The notes: a model not told the origin generated them from the letters alone. A DNA stretch of 64,000 bases from Nocardia iowensis (GCF_019222765.1 NZ_CP078145.1:5332001-5396000), one strand, 5' to 3'; numbered from the stretch's first letter, positions 52,085 through 61,500 are shown. A program made the numbers and translations.

Positions 52085-52163
52085 CCCAGCTTAGGTGAAA
52101 CCGTGCCAAAAGTATATCGGTTCTACATTTCAACCTGTTCTACCCATGCGCTAAGGTGGGCAC
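52085..52163. promoter_or_regulatory. Divergent promoter region, possible TetR sites
   Basis: An AT-richer space between the monooxygenase and TetR genes holds two direct repeats of GTTCTAC (in CGGTTCTACATTT and CTGTTCTACCC) about 18 bases apart. No clean palindrome was found. Confidence 0.35.
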
Positions 52164-52769
52164 ATGACCGAACCAGGACGCCGCGAGCGCAAGAAAGCCG
52201 CTAACCGCCAAGCCCTGGCGGACGCGGCGCTGAGGCTGTTTCTGGAGCGCGGCTACGACGCGGTCGGCGTGCGGGAGATCGCCGACGCCGCTGACGTTTC
52301 GGTGGCCACGCTGTTCAAGCACTTCCCCGACGGCAAGGAAGCACTGATCTTCGACCAGGACGCCGACCGTGAGGAAGCGCTCGTCGCCGCCGTCTGCGAG
52401 CGCCCGACCGGCCAGTCCATCCCCCAGGCGCTGCGCACGCTGCTGCACGACGAGCGCTCTCGACAGGTCCGCACCGACCCTCACTTCCCCGAGTTCCTCC
52501 ACCTGATCGAGGCCACTCCGGTACTGCGCGAGCGCGCTCGGCGCATATGGCTGCGTCACGAAAACGCCCTGGCCGCAGCGATCGTCGCCGACACCGGACT
52601 ACCCGAAAACGACCCCGCCGCCCAAGCTCTGGCCCACTTCGCCCTCGAAGCCGTCAGCCTCGTCCACGGACGAGACGACCCTGAATGGGCACTCGACCAA
52701 ATCTTCACCCTCCTCGACACCGGGTGGACAGCTACGACGCAGGAATCCGCTCGGCACGACAGCACCTGA
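52164..52769 (+). CDS. TetR-family regulator
   Basis: 201 residues. GRRERKKAANRQALADAALR and IADAADVSVATLFKHFPDGK form the helix-turn-helix. The same GRRERKKAA start and TLF-HF recognition helix occur in the regulator at 24148, so the two are likely paralogues. It probably controls the divergent monooxygenase. Confidence 0.9.
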   Translation: MTEPGRRERKKAANRQALADAALRLFLERGYDAVGVREIADAADVSVATLFKHFPDGKEALIFDQDADREEALVAAVCERPTGQSIPQALRTLLHDERSRQVRTDPHFPEFLHLIEATPVLRERARRIWLRHENALAAAIVADTGLPENDPAAQALAHFALEAVSLVHGRDDPEWALDQIFTLLDTGWTATTQESARHDST

Positions 52770-53207
52770 CCACACGACCGCGCCGCAGACGACCTTCGCA
52801 CGCTCATGCCGCGGAGCGCGCGTTCGGCCACAATGATCACCGCATCCCTCGGTCGACCCACACGGAGCCGCAGAGCGAACACCCCCAGGGAACCGTTGCG
52901 AAACCGGCCCGCAGGTCAGCAGGCACAACAGCCCGCTACAGGTCTAGAACCCCCAACCCTGCTGTGCGGTTGCTGAGGCGATCTGACTCGCCTGCGCTTG
53001 ACCTGTCACAGGATTCGGATCAGGTGACCAAAAGCCGGGTTGTAGGGTCTCGGAACTCGTGGCCAAATCTCAGAACGATTGGCCATAGCGTGGACCAGTT
53101 GGCCATGATTTTGAGATTCGGCTCCCTGTTCCGGCTGATTGGTGGTTGATGATCTTCGCCAGTTGTGTTCCGGGGCAGGAGGGTTCGGACTGTCGGGCGG
53201 TCATGCC
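52770..53207. other. Intergenic region with repeated TGGCCA elements
   Basis: No gene seen. A half copy of the dispersed repeat lies at 52801-52828. At about 53059-53130 TGGCCA occurs three times, with AAATCTCAGA and TTTTGAGATT flanking as inverted elements. That is reminiscent of IS21-type ends. Confidence 0.4.
52801..52828 (+). repeat. Dispersed palindromic repeat, half copy
   Basis: CGCTCATGCCGCGGAGCGCG then CGTTCGGC: the left half of the unit, very close to the halves at 37576 and 57904. Confidence 0.5.
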
Positions 53208-54158
53208 TCACAGGACGAGCATGAGCTTGCCGCCGGGGTGGCGGGATTGGCTGAGTTCGGCCGCTTTCTGGATTTGGTCGAGCGTGTAGGTGCGGGCGAC
53301 CGGTACGACCAGGATGCCTTCGTCGGCGAGCCGGGCGAACTCGTCCATCTGGTCGTAGCGGATCTCGGTGGTGGTCCGGACGCCCAGATCGGCCGCGGCG
53401 GCGAAGTCCGAGACGGTGAGGACACGGTCGGGGTCGCTGGTCAGTTCGATCAGGGTCGGCAGTGCGCCGCCGGCCGGGCTGGGCTGGTCGGCGCGGTCGA
53501 TCCGGCCGCCGGTCGGCGCCGTGTCCAGGGCGCGGTCGACGGGACCTTCGGACAGTGCCCTGATACGTTCGGCCATGCCGTCGCCGTATGCGGTTACTCG
53601 GGCGCCGATCTGTTCCAGGGCTGCGGCCCGGGTCTGCCCGGCGGTGGCTATCACACGGATTCCCCGGTGCAGCGCGAAGCGCACCGCCGCTTCGCCCACG
53701 GTAGAGCCCGCGCCGTGGACGAGCAGCAGCTCGCCCGGCCGGACCCCGAGGTCGTCGAGCGCGCGCCATGCCGTCTCGGCCGCCATCGGCAGCGCGGCGG
53801 CCTGCTCGTCGGTGACGCCGTCGGGAATGTGCGCCCAGGTCGGCATCAGTGCGTACTCGGCAGCACCGGCCGTCGGGCCGTCGAAGGTGGCCGGGCCGAA
53901 CACGCGGTCGCCGATCCGGACGCCGGTGACGCCGTCGCCGAGTGCGTCGACGGTGCCCGCGATCTCGAGGCCGAGCCCGCGCGGCAGCGGTGGCAGTTGG
54001 TCGGCGAGGAGACCGTTGACGAGGTGCCAGTCGGCCGGTGTCAGGCCGCATGCTCGCACGCCGATCCGGATCTGGCCGGGTCCCGGCTCCGGCCGCGGGA
54101 CGTCGCGGAGCACAATCGCGTCAGGGGAACCGAACCGGTCGAATTGAAGAGCCTTCAT
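53208..54158 (-). CDS. MDR-family quinone/enone oxidoreductase
   Basis: 316 residues from ATG at 54158 (MKALQFDRFGSPDAIVLRDV). GroES-like domain with ACGLTPADWHLVNGLLADQL; Rossmann loop VHGAGSTVGEAAVRFALHRG (about residue 151). Note GAGSTVG in place of the usual GAAGGVG. No zinc ligands. A likely NADPH-dependent quinone or enone reductase. It is divergent from a TetR gene with palindromic operators between. Confidence 0.88.
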   Translation of the reverse strand: MKALQFDRFGSPDAIVLRDVPRPEPGPGQIRIGVRACGLTPADWHLVNGLLADQLPPLPRGLGLEIAGTVDALGDGVTGVRIGDRVFGPATFDGPTAGAAEYALMPTWAHIPDGVTDEQAAALPMAAETAWRALDDLGVRPGELLLVHGAGSTVGEAAVRFALHRGIRVIATAGQTRAAALEQIGARVTAYGDGMAERIRALSEGPVDRALDTAPTGGRIDRADQPSPAGGALPTLIELTSDPDRVLTVSDFAAAADLGVRTTTEIRYDQMDEFARLADEGILVVPVARTYTLDQIQKAAELSQSRHPGGKLMLVL

Positions 54159-54176
54159 GACACCCGCTTCGTGATG

Positions 54177-54226
54177 ACAGCATCTGTTGTCGCCCACCGT
54201 ACATCATGACAACAGATGCTGTTGTC
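54177..54226. promoter_or_regulatory. Two TetR operator sites
   Basis: GACAACAG-ATG-CTGTTGTC (54208-54226) is a perfect palindrome with 8-base arms. ACAGCATCTGTTGTC (54177-54191) is the exact complement of its first 15 bases, forming a second, half-degenerate site. Together they cover the divergent promoters. Confidence 0.8.
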
Positions 54227-54240
54227 GTAGGCTGGTGTGT

Positions 54241-54816
54241 ATGCCGAGATGGGAGTCCGACGCACAGGGCCGGCTCGAGCGCGCGGCGCTCGAGCTATTC
54301 GAGTCGCAGGGATTCGACCGCACCTCGGTCGCGCAGATCGCAGGTGCCGCCGGTCTGAAGGAGCGCTCGTTCTACCGTTACTTCCCCGACAAGCGGGAAG
54401 TTCTCTTCGCCGGTGACGAGGTCGAGGCGCACCTCGTCACCCAGCTCGAGGCGGCAGACCCGGGCCTCACGCCGTTCGAGGCGCTGCTGGCCGCACTGGG
54501 AACCGCCGAGGAGATCTTTCGCCCACGCGAATTTCTGGTACGCCGGGGGAAAGTGATCGCCGCCAACCCGGCACTGGCCGAGCGCGAGCTGATCAAGCTC
54601 GACTCCATCGCCGACGCACTCGTCCCGGCCATCGAACGTCGCGGCGTCGAACCCGGCAAGGCGCGCTTCATAATCGACGTGGTGCTGGCGATCCACCGGC
54701 ACGCCATGCCCCGCTGGCTGGCCGAGCCGGACACCACCCTTTCCCAGTCCGTGGCCCAGTCCGCGGCTGAGCTCAGCGAGGCGATCATGGCACTGGGTCC
54801 GACTAGCCAGTTCTGA
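54241..54816 (+). CDS. TetR-family regulator
   Basis: 191 residues from ATG at 54241 (MPRWESDAQGRLERAALELF). SVAQIAGAAGLKERSFYRYF is the helix-turn-helix. The domain after it (EIFRPREFLVRRGKVIAANP; AERELIKLDSIADALVPAI) is typical of the MftR-like or TetR_C_17 style groups. Divergent from, and probably repressor of, the quinone oxidoreductase. Confidence 0.9.
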   Translation: MPRWESDAQGRLERAALELFESQGFDRTSVAQIAGAAGLKERSFYRYFPDKREVLFAGDEVEAHLVTQLEAADPGLTPFEALLAALGTAEEIFRPREFLVRRGKVIAANPALAERELIKLDSIADALVPAIERRGVEPGKARFIIDVVLAIHRHAMPRWLAEPDTTLSQSVAQSAAELSEAIMALGPTSQF

Positions 54817-55361
54817 CGGCTCAGGAAATGCCAGCGAATTGCGACAACCACAGCTGGCCACACCGTGAGACAACCAAGAAACCAGCAGGTCACGCAGCCA
54901 CCGTGTGCCACGGATTCTGAGACCCTACCCGGGTGCCCTTGCGTTCCGAATATCAACTGGTGCTTGGTACATGTCGGCCATGTTCTTACGGCCGTTCGCC
55001 GGATCGGTGGCGTCCCGTGTAGCGAGATGGGCGAAGACTCCTGATCCGGCGTGCACCAGTATGCGTCGAACCATTGAGCTACAACGTGCTTGGCCGATCC
55101 TCCGCTACGGGTGGAAGCTCTGCGCGAGGTACCGCAGCCGGAGCTCGGCGTTTGTCGACACGAGCGGAAGGTTTGGGACTGTATAGGAATTTCCTATGGT
55201 GCCTACTGAATTTTCGTCTTTGCTTGTCGTTCTTTCGCCGGCATACCGTGAAATAGCTCGATTAGGTGCCCGACCGCGATTCTCCGAAGATTCGTGCCCG
55301 GGGGTACGTCGCGCTCCTTTTCGTCGAGCCGTCAAATATCGCAATCGAGAGGACAGTTGAC
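54817..55361. other. Intergenic region, no gene seen
   Basis: About 540 bases. A 49-codon minus-strand frame at 54925-55074 (MVRRILVHAGSGVFAHLATR) has no ribosome-binding site and was not accepted. The last 100 bases are AT-richer and probably hold the promoter for the SDR pair. Confidence 0.4.
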
Positions 55362-56132
55362 ATGAGTACGGTCGAGAACGGTTCGGGAACAGGAGAACTC
55401 GTGGGAAAGCGGGCCCTGGTGACCGGCGGTACTCGCGGAATCGGAGCCGCCGTTGTGCGCCAACTCCTGGACGCGGGCGCCGAGGTGCTTGCGGCCGCCC
55501 GATCGGAAACGAGCCCGGTACCGGATGGGGCCGCCTTCGTGGCGGCCGACGTGCGAACTCGGGCCGGTGCGGAGACGCTCGCCGCAGCCGCGCAGGAGAT
55601 GTTCGGCGGGGTGGACATCCTGGTCCACAACGCGGGCGGGGCGGGTCCCTACCAAGGCGCACTGGCGATCCCGGACCAAGCGTGGCAGGACGCGCTGGAC
55701 TTGAACTTCCTGGCGTCTGTGCGGCTGGACTCGCTGGTGGCACCAGGGATGCGGGACCGGCGTTCGGGGATGATCGTGCACATCTCCTCGGCCGCGGTCC
55801 CCACGGTGGCACCGCCTTTCCTGCACTACACGACAGCGAAGGCGGCACTGGAGAACTACAGCCGCGGATTGGCTGCGGAGTTGGCCCCGTTCGGAATCCG
55901 GGTCAACACCGTATCTCCCGGCAGAACCGCCACCCCTGGTGGCGAGGCGACGCGGGAGCAGTGGGCACGCCTGGATGTGGGGCCGGGCCAGGACAACACC
56001 GCCCCACCGCTGGGGCGCGATGGTCGGCCCGCCGACATCGCCCACGCGGTGCTTTTCCTCGTCTCGCCGCGGACGAGCTGGCTGACCGGAAGCAGCATCG
56101 TCGTCGACGGCGGCGAATTCCCCAGGGGCTGA
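55362..56132 (+). CDS. Short-chain dehydrogenase/reductase
   Basis: 256 residues from ATG at 55362 (GAGAGGA upstream). VTGGTRGIGAAVVRQLLDAG, LVHNAGGAG, Ser in HISSAAV and YTTAK form a complete active site, with DGGEF at the end. Substrate unknown. It is followed 35 bases later by a second SDR on the same strand. Confidence 0.88.
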   Translation: MSTVENGSGTGELVGKRALVTGGTRGIGAAVVRQLLDAGAEVLAAARSETSPVPDGAAFVAADVRTRAGAETLAAAAQEMFGGVDILVHNAGGAGPYQGALAIPDQAWQDALDLNFLASVRLDSLVAPGMRDRRSGMIVHISSAAVPTVAPPFLHYTTAKAALENYSRGLAAELAPFGIRVNTVSPGRTATPGGEATREQWARLDVGPGQDNTAPPLGRDGRPADIAHAVLFLVSPRTSWLTGSSIVVDGGEFPRG

Positions 56133-56167
56133 ACAAGTTCGGAAAACAACAACGGAGGAATCCCGGC

Positions 56168-56911
56168 ATGGGTGCATATAACGACAAGAATGCGGTGATC
56201 ACCGGTGGCGGCAGCGGCTTGGGGTTCGCGCTGGCGAAGCTGCTGGTGAAAGGCGGAGCCCGAGTAGTGATTACCGGCCGCTCGCAGGCCGGCCTCGACA
56301 CCGCGCGCGAACGGCTGGGCAAGAACGCGATTGCCGTCCGAGGCGATGTGACCGCACAATCCGACCTCGATGCGCTGGCGGAGCGGGTAACGGCCGAACT
56401 CGGCACGATCGAGGCCCTGTTCGTCAACGCCGGCATCGCCTCCCTCACGCCCTTCGAGTCGACAACGGAGCAGATGTTCGACGAGCTGTTCGCGATCAAT
56501 GTCAAAGGCGCATTCTTCACAGTGCAGAAGCTCGCCCCGCTGCTCAGCCCGGGCGCGGGCGTTGTCCTCACGACCTCGAATGCGAACGTCCTGGGTTTGC
56601 CGGACACCAGCGTCTATGCGGCGGGCAAAGCGGCGCTGCGTTCGATGGCCCGCACCCTGTCCCGCGAACTGCTTCCGCGCGGAATTCGTGTCAACGCGAT
56701 CAGCCCCGGTCCCATTGACACGGGAATTCTGGAAAACACGATGACCGCAGAGGCCGCCGAGCAGTTCAAAGCGGAACGGGTCGCGGACAATCCCATGCGG
56801 CGTTTCGGCACCCCCGACGAAATTGCCAGGGCGGCAGCATTTCTCGCCTTCGATGCCACTTACGCGGCAGGCACCGAGTTCGTTGCGGACGGAGGTGTCA
56901 CCCAGCTCTGA
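56168..56911 (+). CDS. Short-chain dehydrogenase/reductase
   Basis: 247 residues from ATG at 56168 with GGAGG upstream. VITGGGSGLGFALAKLLVKG, FVNAGIAS, Ser in LTTSNANVLG and the catalytic VYAAGKAALRS. The sequence is only distantly similar to the preceding SDR; it is closer in style to the one at 26854 (shared FFTVQKLAPLLSPGA-like segment). The last 52 bases overlap the convergent LysR gene. Confidence 0.88.
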   Translation: MGAYNDKNAVITGGGSGLGFALAKLLVKGGARVVITGRSQAGLDTARERLGKNAIAVRGDVTAQSDLDALAERVTAELGTIEALFVNAGIASLTPFESTTEQMFDELFAINVKGAFFTVQKLAPLLSPGAGVVLTTSNANVLGLPDTSVYAAGKAALRSMARTLSRELLPRGIRVNAISPGPIDTGILENTMTAEAAEQFKAERVADNPMRRFGTPDEIARAAAFLAFDATYAAGTEFVADGGVTQL

Positions 56912-57786
56912 GCGGGCTTGTGCCAGCTCTCCTCACGCAGGAGTTCGAGCAGGGCCGCCTCCGCCGGACCCGCGTCGTGGCGGACCACGGCGACGACGGG
57001 CTGGGACACGGCCGGGACCACCGGGCGAGCGAGGTGCTCGTAACCGTGGGGCACCACGGAGGCCGGGACGAGCGTCACTCCCAGTCCGTACGCGGCCCAG
57101 CGCACGGCCGTCACCGTCTGGGACACACGGGCGGCCGTGGTCGGAGTCAGCTTGTTGTCGCGCAGCACGCCGGTCAGCACACCGTCGAGCGCGCTGTCGC
57201 GGTCGAACCGCACCCACGATTCCCGCTCCAGCTCGCACAGCTCAACCCGCTCCGAGTCGAGCAGCCGATGCCCGGCGCTCAGCACCACGGCAAACTCTTC
57301 GTAGCCGAGGTGCTTGGCGTCGGCGGGGCCACGATCACAGGCCGCCATCAAAGCGAGATCCAGCACGCCCTGGCGACACAGCCGCTCCAGCTCGGCTGAA
57401 CTCGGCTCCTCGAAGACAGTGACCTCCAGGCGCGGAAAGCGGCGGCGCAGCGCGCTCAGCACGACCGGCAGCTGCCGAGTACCGAAGCCCATCTGTGCCG
57501 CGACCACCAACTCCCCCACCAGCTCCTCGGCACCGCCTCGCGCCGTCGCTCGCGCCCGCCGCGCCGCACTCACCGCTACCTGCGCTTCCCGCAGGAACGC
57601 ACGACCCACCACGGTGGGCACCAGTCCGGCCGGTGTCCGCGCGAACAGCGTCACGCCCAATTCCCGCTCCAGGTTGCGGATCTGCTGCGACATCGACGGT
57701 TGAGCGACATGCAGCAACTCCGCCGCAGCCGTCACCGATCCCGCTTCGGCCACGGCCAGCGCGTACTCGAACTGACGAAGGCTCAT
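56860..57786 (-). CDS. LysR-family regulator
   Basis: 308 residues. MSLRQFEYALAVAEAGSVTA, AAELLHVAQPSMSQQIRNLE and RELGVTLFARTPAGLVPT are the LysR winged helix. A periplasmic-binding-like sensor domain follows (ELVVAAQMGFGTRQLPVVLS). It is convergent with the SDR pair and overlaps its end by 52 bases, so it does not share a promoter with it; its targets are unknown. Confidence 0.9.
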   Translation of the reverse strand: MSLRQFEYALAVAEAGSVTAAAELLHVAQPSMSQQIRNLERELGVTLFARTPAGLVPTVVGRAFLREAQVAVSAARRARATARGGAEELVGELVVAAQMGFGTRQLPVVLSALRRRFPRLEVTVFEEPSSAELERLCRQGVLDLALMAACDRGPADAKHLGYEEFAVVLSAGHRLLDSERVELCELERESWVRFDRDSALDGVLTGVLRDNKLTPTTAARVSQTVTAVRWAAYGLGVTLVPASVVPHGYEHLARPVVPAVSQPVVAVVRHDAGPAEAALLELLREESWHKPAQSWVTPPSATNSVPAA

Positions 57787-58250
57787 CGGCTCCGTCCCTT
57801 CCCGGGCGGACCATCACCGAGCCCGCTGTGATCGCTGCAACAACAGGTGCTACAACACCGGAGGCAGCGCGTTTACTCCACGCCTCGAGGTTCCACCGTG
57901 AACGAACATCCGCACATGCCGCGGAGCGCGCGTTTCGAGCGGACGGTGGCCCGCCTCGGACGGTCGGCCACCAACGTCTCTGGAACGTCCGCATTTACCG
58001 GGCTCCGGACGGGTTCGGTGTGGGCGGCGGTTACGTCAGCGATGCCGACTAGGGAACGGTCAATCTCAAACTCTGGCTACAAAATGCCTTGTCGGCGGTG
58101 AGTATGCCCTCGCGAGACACGACCGAAATCCCTGTCCGAAAGTGAGCGTAGCCAATCGGCCACCTCTAGTTCGGTTTCGACCGCGCACAGCGCCATAGCA
58201 TCAATCCTCTATGCGAGGCTCGCCGCAGGACCACTTACCCGCGGACGAGT
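57787..58250. other. Intergenic region with a half repeat
   Basis: About 460 bases, no convincing gene. It holds the half copy of the dispersed repeat at 57904-57936 upstream of the LysR gene. Confidence 0.4.
57904..57936 (+). repeat. Dispersed palindromic repeat, half copy
   Basis: GAACATCCGCACATGCCGCG then GAGCGCGCGTT: the boundary between one repeat's right end and another's left end. Confidence 0.5.
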
Positions 58251-60470
58251 TCAAGACCGCACCTCCGTCAGCGGGGTGGGGAGGGGTTCGGAGTGGAGAA
58301 GGTACAGGCGCTGGGTGGCTCGGGTCAGTGCGACGTAGAGATCTGCGGCGCCGCAGGGTGATTCGAGGATGACCTGGGGTTCGACCAGGATTACGACATC
58401 GAATTCCAGCCCCTTCGCGGCGGCCGGATTCAGTACGGTGAGTTCAGGATTCAGTTCGATATCGTCCGGTGCGATGACGGCGAGGGAGCCGGTGGCGAGG
58501 GTCGCGGTACGCACCAGTTCGTCGACGGCGACGGGCAATGCTTCGGCCACATGGACCGCGATCGGTTGAATTCCGGTGCGGCGCACTGACTTCGGCGGCA
58601 TCGCCGCGGGATCTACCTCGGCAAGGACCCGAGCCGCGAGGTCCATGATCTCGCCGGGGGTGCGGTAGTTGATGGTGAGGGTGCGGTACGCCCAGCGGTT
58701 GGGGACGTAGCAGTCGAGCACGTCGGCCCAGGTTCGTGCGCCCGCCGGGGAGCGCCGCTGGGCACGATCGCCGACGATGGTCATGGATTTGCCGGGGCAG
58801 CGGCGCATGATGACCCGCCAATCCATTTCGGACAGTTCCTGGGCCTCGTCCACCACGACGTGGCCGTAGGTCCATTCGCGATCGGCCGCGGCGCGCTCGG
58901 CCAGCGTCCGATGGTCCCGCTCGGCATGCCGCTCGGCCAGCCCGGTGGCATCGATGACGTCGACGGCGCGCAGCACGTCCGGATCGTCGTCGGTGTCGAG
59001 AATGTCGAGCACTCCCCGCGCATAGTCGATGCGTTCGCGCCGATCATCCGCCCGCGCGCCGGTGTGCACGACGCCGAGCAGTTCGGCGGCCTCGTCGAGC
59101 AGGGGGGCATCCGAAATCGTCCATGCCGCAGCGCCTTTACGCCACAGCAGCGCCCGGTCCGCATCGGTCAGCGGTACCGCGGCGAGGCGCGCACGCGAGC
59201 CGAACAGGTCGGCGAGCAACCGCTGCGGGGTCAACGGCGGCCACAGCCTACCCATCGCCGCACGCACCACCCCGTGCTCGGCCAGTTCGGCGCGCGCGTC
59301 AGCCGCCAGTTCGGCGCGAATACCGGTATCGCGCGCGCTCAGCCACCCCGCGCCGATCTTGTCCACCGCACGCTCGGCGAGCCCGTCGAGCAGTCCGGAA
59401 CAGAAGACTCGACGGGCATCGTTGTGCCGTAATCCGCTAGCGCGGGCTGCTTTTCGCGCATCGCGAACCACCTCGGCATCGATATCGATGGTGACATCGC
59501 TCAATTCGACCTCGATCGGATCGCCGGGCAGCTCCTGACGATCCGCGATTGCCGCCGTCAGCACGTCGACCATGGCGCGACTTCCCTTGACCCGCTTGAC
59601 CTCCGGCGCATCTTCCAGCGCCGTGCGGACGCCCGGCATCAGCTCGCCGGGCGTGGCGAAGACGACGTCGGTCTCCCCCAGCGACGGCAGGACGGCGCCG
59701 ATGAAGTCGAGGAATACCGGGTTGGGCCCGATCATCAGCACACCGTGCCGCGACAGCTGCTCCCGCCGGGAGTAGAGCAGATACGCGACGCGGTGCAGCG
59801 CGACGGCGGTCTTACCGGTGCCTGGTCCGCCCTCGATCACCACGATCCCCGCATGCGGCAGCCGGATGATCTCGTCCTGTTCGGCCTGGATCGTGGCGAC
59901 GATATCCCGCATCGTCCGCGCGCGCGGCGCGGCCAATGCCGCGAGCAGCGCCGCGTCGGTATCGGCCCCGGCGGCAGCGAGATCGAGCACGTCGTCGTGA
60001 AATCCGATGATCTCCCGGCCGCGGGCGCGCAGATGCCGCCGCCGCGCCACCCCTTCGGCACGGGCGGCCGTCGCGGTGTAGAACGGCCGCGCCGCGGGCG
60101 CCCGCCAGTCCAGCAGGTACGGCTCGTAGTCGTGCGCCTCGTCGAACAGCCCGATTCGCCCGATATAGGTGGTCGCCGCGCCATGATCCAACCGCCCGAA
60201 ACACAGTCCGTTCTCGGCCGCGCGATACCGGCTCACCTGGCCACGCAGCGCGCCGACCGCCACCTCACGCCGCCACCGCTCCTCCGGACTCGCCGCGGCG
60301 GTGTCCCGCAGCTCGGCGGAGAGCCGGCCCACCGCTTGTTGCCGGACCGCATCCAATTCCCCGTACAGAAATGCGACGTATTCGCGCTCGATCGATAATT
60401 CCGCCGCATAGTCAAAATTTGACAAAGCAACCTCGCTGTGAGATACTTGAATTGGGTTGGCATGCAACAC
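58251..60470 (-). CDS. HelD-like RNA polymerase-associated helicase-fold ATPase
   Basis: 739 residues. An amino-terminal coiled part (ELSIEREYVAFLYGELDAVR), superfamily 1 Walker A VIEGGPGTGKTAVALHRVAY (about 213), Walker B HVVVDEAQELSEMDWRVIMR (about 535), motif III IVGDRAQRRSPAGA, and carboxy motif LYVALTRATQRLYLLHSEPL. This is the layout of HelD (class II) proteins, which enter RNA polymerase to strip nucleic acid and, in actinomycetes, can protect it from rifampicin. An alternative TTG start at 60425 has GAGG upstream, and the amino end is therefore uncertain. No rifamycin-associated element was seen upstream. Confidence 0.85.
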   Translation of the reverse strand: MLHANPIQVSHSEVALSNFDYAAELSIEREYVAFLYGELDAVRQQAVGRLSAELRDTAAASPEERWRREVAVGALRGQVSRYRAAENGLCFGRLDHGAATTYIGRIGLFDEAHDYEPYLLDWRAPAARPFYTATAARAEGVARRRHLRARGREIIGFHDDVLDLAAAGADTDAALLAALAAPRARTMRDIVATIQAEQDEIIRLPHAGIVVIEGGPGTGKTAVALHRVAYLLYSRREQLSRHGVLMIGPNPVFLDFIGAVLPSLGETDVVFATPGELMPGVRTALEDAPEVKRVKGSRAMVDVLTAAIADRQELPGDPIEVELSDVTIDIDAEVVRDARKAARASGLRHNDARRVFCSGLLDGLAERAVDKIGAGWLSARDTGIRAELAADARAELAEHGVVRAAMGRLWPPLTPQRLLADLFGSRARLAAVPLTDADRALLWRKGAAAWTISDAPLLDEAAELLGVVHTGARADDRRERIDYARGVLDILDTDDDPDVLRAVDVIDATGLAERHAERDHRTLAERAAADREWTYGHVVVDEAQELSEMDWRVIMRRCPGKSMTIVGDRAQRRSPAGARTWADVLDCYVPNRWAYRTLTINYRTPGEIMDLAARVLAEVDPAAMPPKSVRRTGIQPIAVHVAEALPVAVDELVRTATLATGSLAVIAPDDIELNPELTVLNPAAAKGLEFDVVILVEPQVILESPCGAADLYVALTRATQRLYLLHSEPLPTPLTEVRS

Positions 60471-60978
60471 ATTTCATGCGCCGCTCGATCCATGGTAGTC
60501 GAATTCCCGGATATTTGCTGAAATTCCTGACGCATCGAATTCGCGGCGAATTGCCGTACATGCGTGACGACCGCGTGCGTTGTTCCATCCGACGCGGTCG
60601 GTGTGCAGATGGGGTCAGAATCACCAGGCCGAACTGTGACCGACGATCATCGCTTCCTCGGTCGACCCACGATGTTCTGCCCGAGTCGAGCGAGCTGAGC
60701 CCAACCTTCCGCGAACACAAGGGTTGAGTGTGCCGTCGCGGCAAGGTGTCTGCTGGTCTGGCACATCAGCGGATGCGGCCGACAGCCGTGTCTCCATAGC
60801 CGCGAGCACGAATTCATGCGCGATATCGCTCTGCCACCTGCGGTTGTCAAGGCTCTGCTGCGGCCAATCTTCGGTGCCACATTCAACAGGCATCTGCCGT
60901 GGTGGTTGCAGCGACGGTTACTCGAGCTGGTTGCTGTGCGCCGCCGATGACGCGAAGGGCTCGATCGGGGTAAAGGAG
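60471..60978. other. Intergenic region upstream of the HelD-like gene
   Basis: About 500 bases, no gene seen. The 150 bases next to the HelD-like gene are AT-rich for this genome and probably carry its promoter. Confidence 0.4.
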
Positions 60979-61251
60979 TTGTGGTTAATCATTCAGAACG
61001 AGCGAGACGATACGGACGATACGTTGGTGGATGCGACCTGTGACGGGAAGAAGCACACCGCGACCGCCATGCTGGCGGACCTCCGCCTAGAGCCCGGTGA
61101 TACCCGGGTGGGCGCCTGTCTGACCACTCGCGACGGCACCTTAGACCCAGACTCCGAACAATCCGTCACTAGCGTGTGTCTCAGCGAGACCGTGCTGCTC
61201 ACGCTCTCGGATCGGCCGGAAATGGAGACCTCCGACATCACGAGGAGGTGA
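60979..61251 (+). other. Fragment resembling the amino-terminal domain of an FtsK/EssC-type protein
   Basis: The frame reads LWLIIQNERDDTDDTLVDAT, then ATAMLADLRLEPGDTRVG, then DPDSEQSVTSVCLSETVL and LTLSDRP before a TGA at 61249. This alternation resembles the ubiquitin-like or FHA-type start of FtsK/SpoIIIE ATPases. AAAGGAG lies at 60972-60978, but the first codons after it are TTG, then ATC and ATT, so the start is unclear. No downstream ATPase part follows. A truncated gene or a small stand-alone domain. Confidence 0.35.
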
Positions 61252-61454
61252 TCACGCGCGGCTCGGCGTCTACCCACTGCCCTGCACCGCCACCGAGCTC
61301 GGGCACGTATTTGTAGAGCATGAACCGCCAGACGCCGAGCATGCGGGCGAGCGAGGAAATTGGTTCGTCAGGGCGGGGCGAGTATCGCGGACCTGGCGGA
61401 TCTGCTCGACGTTCCTCGCCCGCGGCCGGTCGAGGTGCTGCCGCGTGATTTTGG

Positions 61455-61500
61455 ACGCGGCTGCACGGCGAGATCAGTGCGGCGCGGAACGTCCGCAAAT
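61455..61500 (+). repeat. Dispersed palindromic repeat, tandem copy 1 (right part)
   Basis: GCACGGCGAGATCAGTGCGG, then CGCGGAACGTCCGCAAATG. It lines up base for base with the right half of the following unit. Confidence 0.65.

Noticed and set aside
54925..55074. A 49-codon minus-strand frame (MVRRILVHAGSGVFAHLATR)
   Set aside because: It has reasonable composition but no ribosome-binding site, no family and no neighbour that would support it.
60594..60680. Possible rifamycin-associated element upstream of the HelD-like gene
   Set aside because: I looked for the GGGGCTTGC/GCAAGCCCC dyad and did not find it in the 300 bases upstream.
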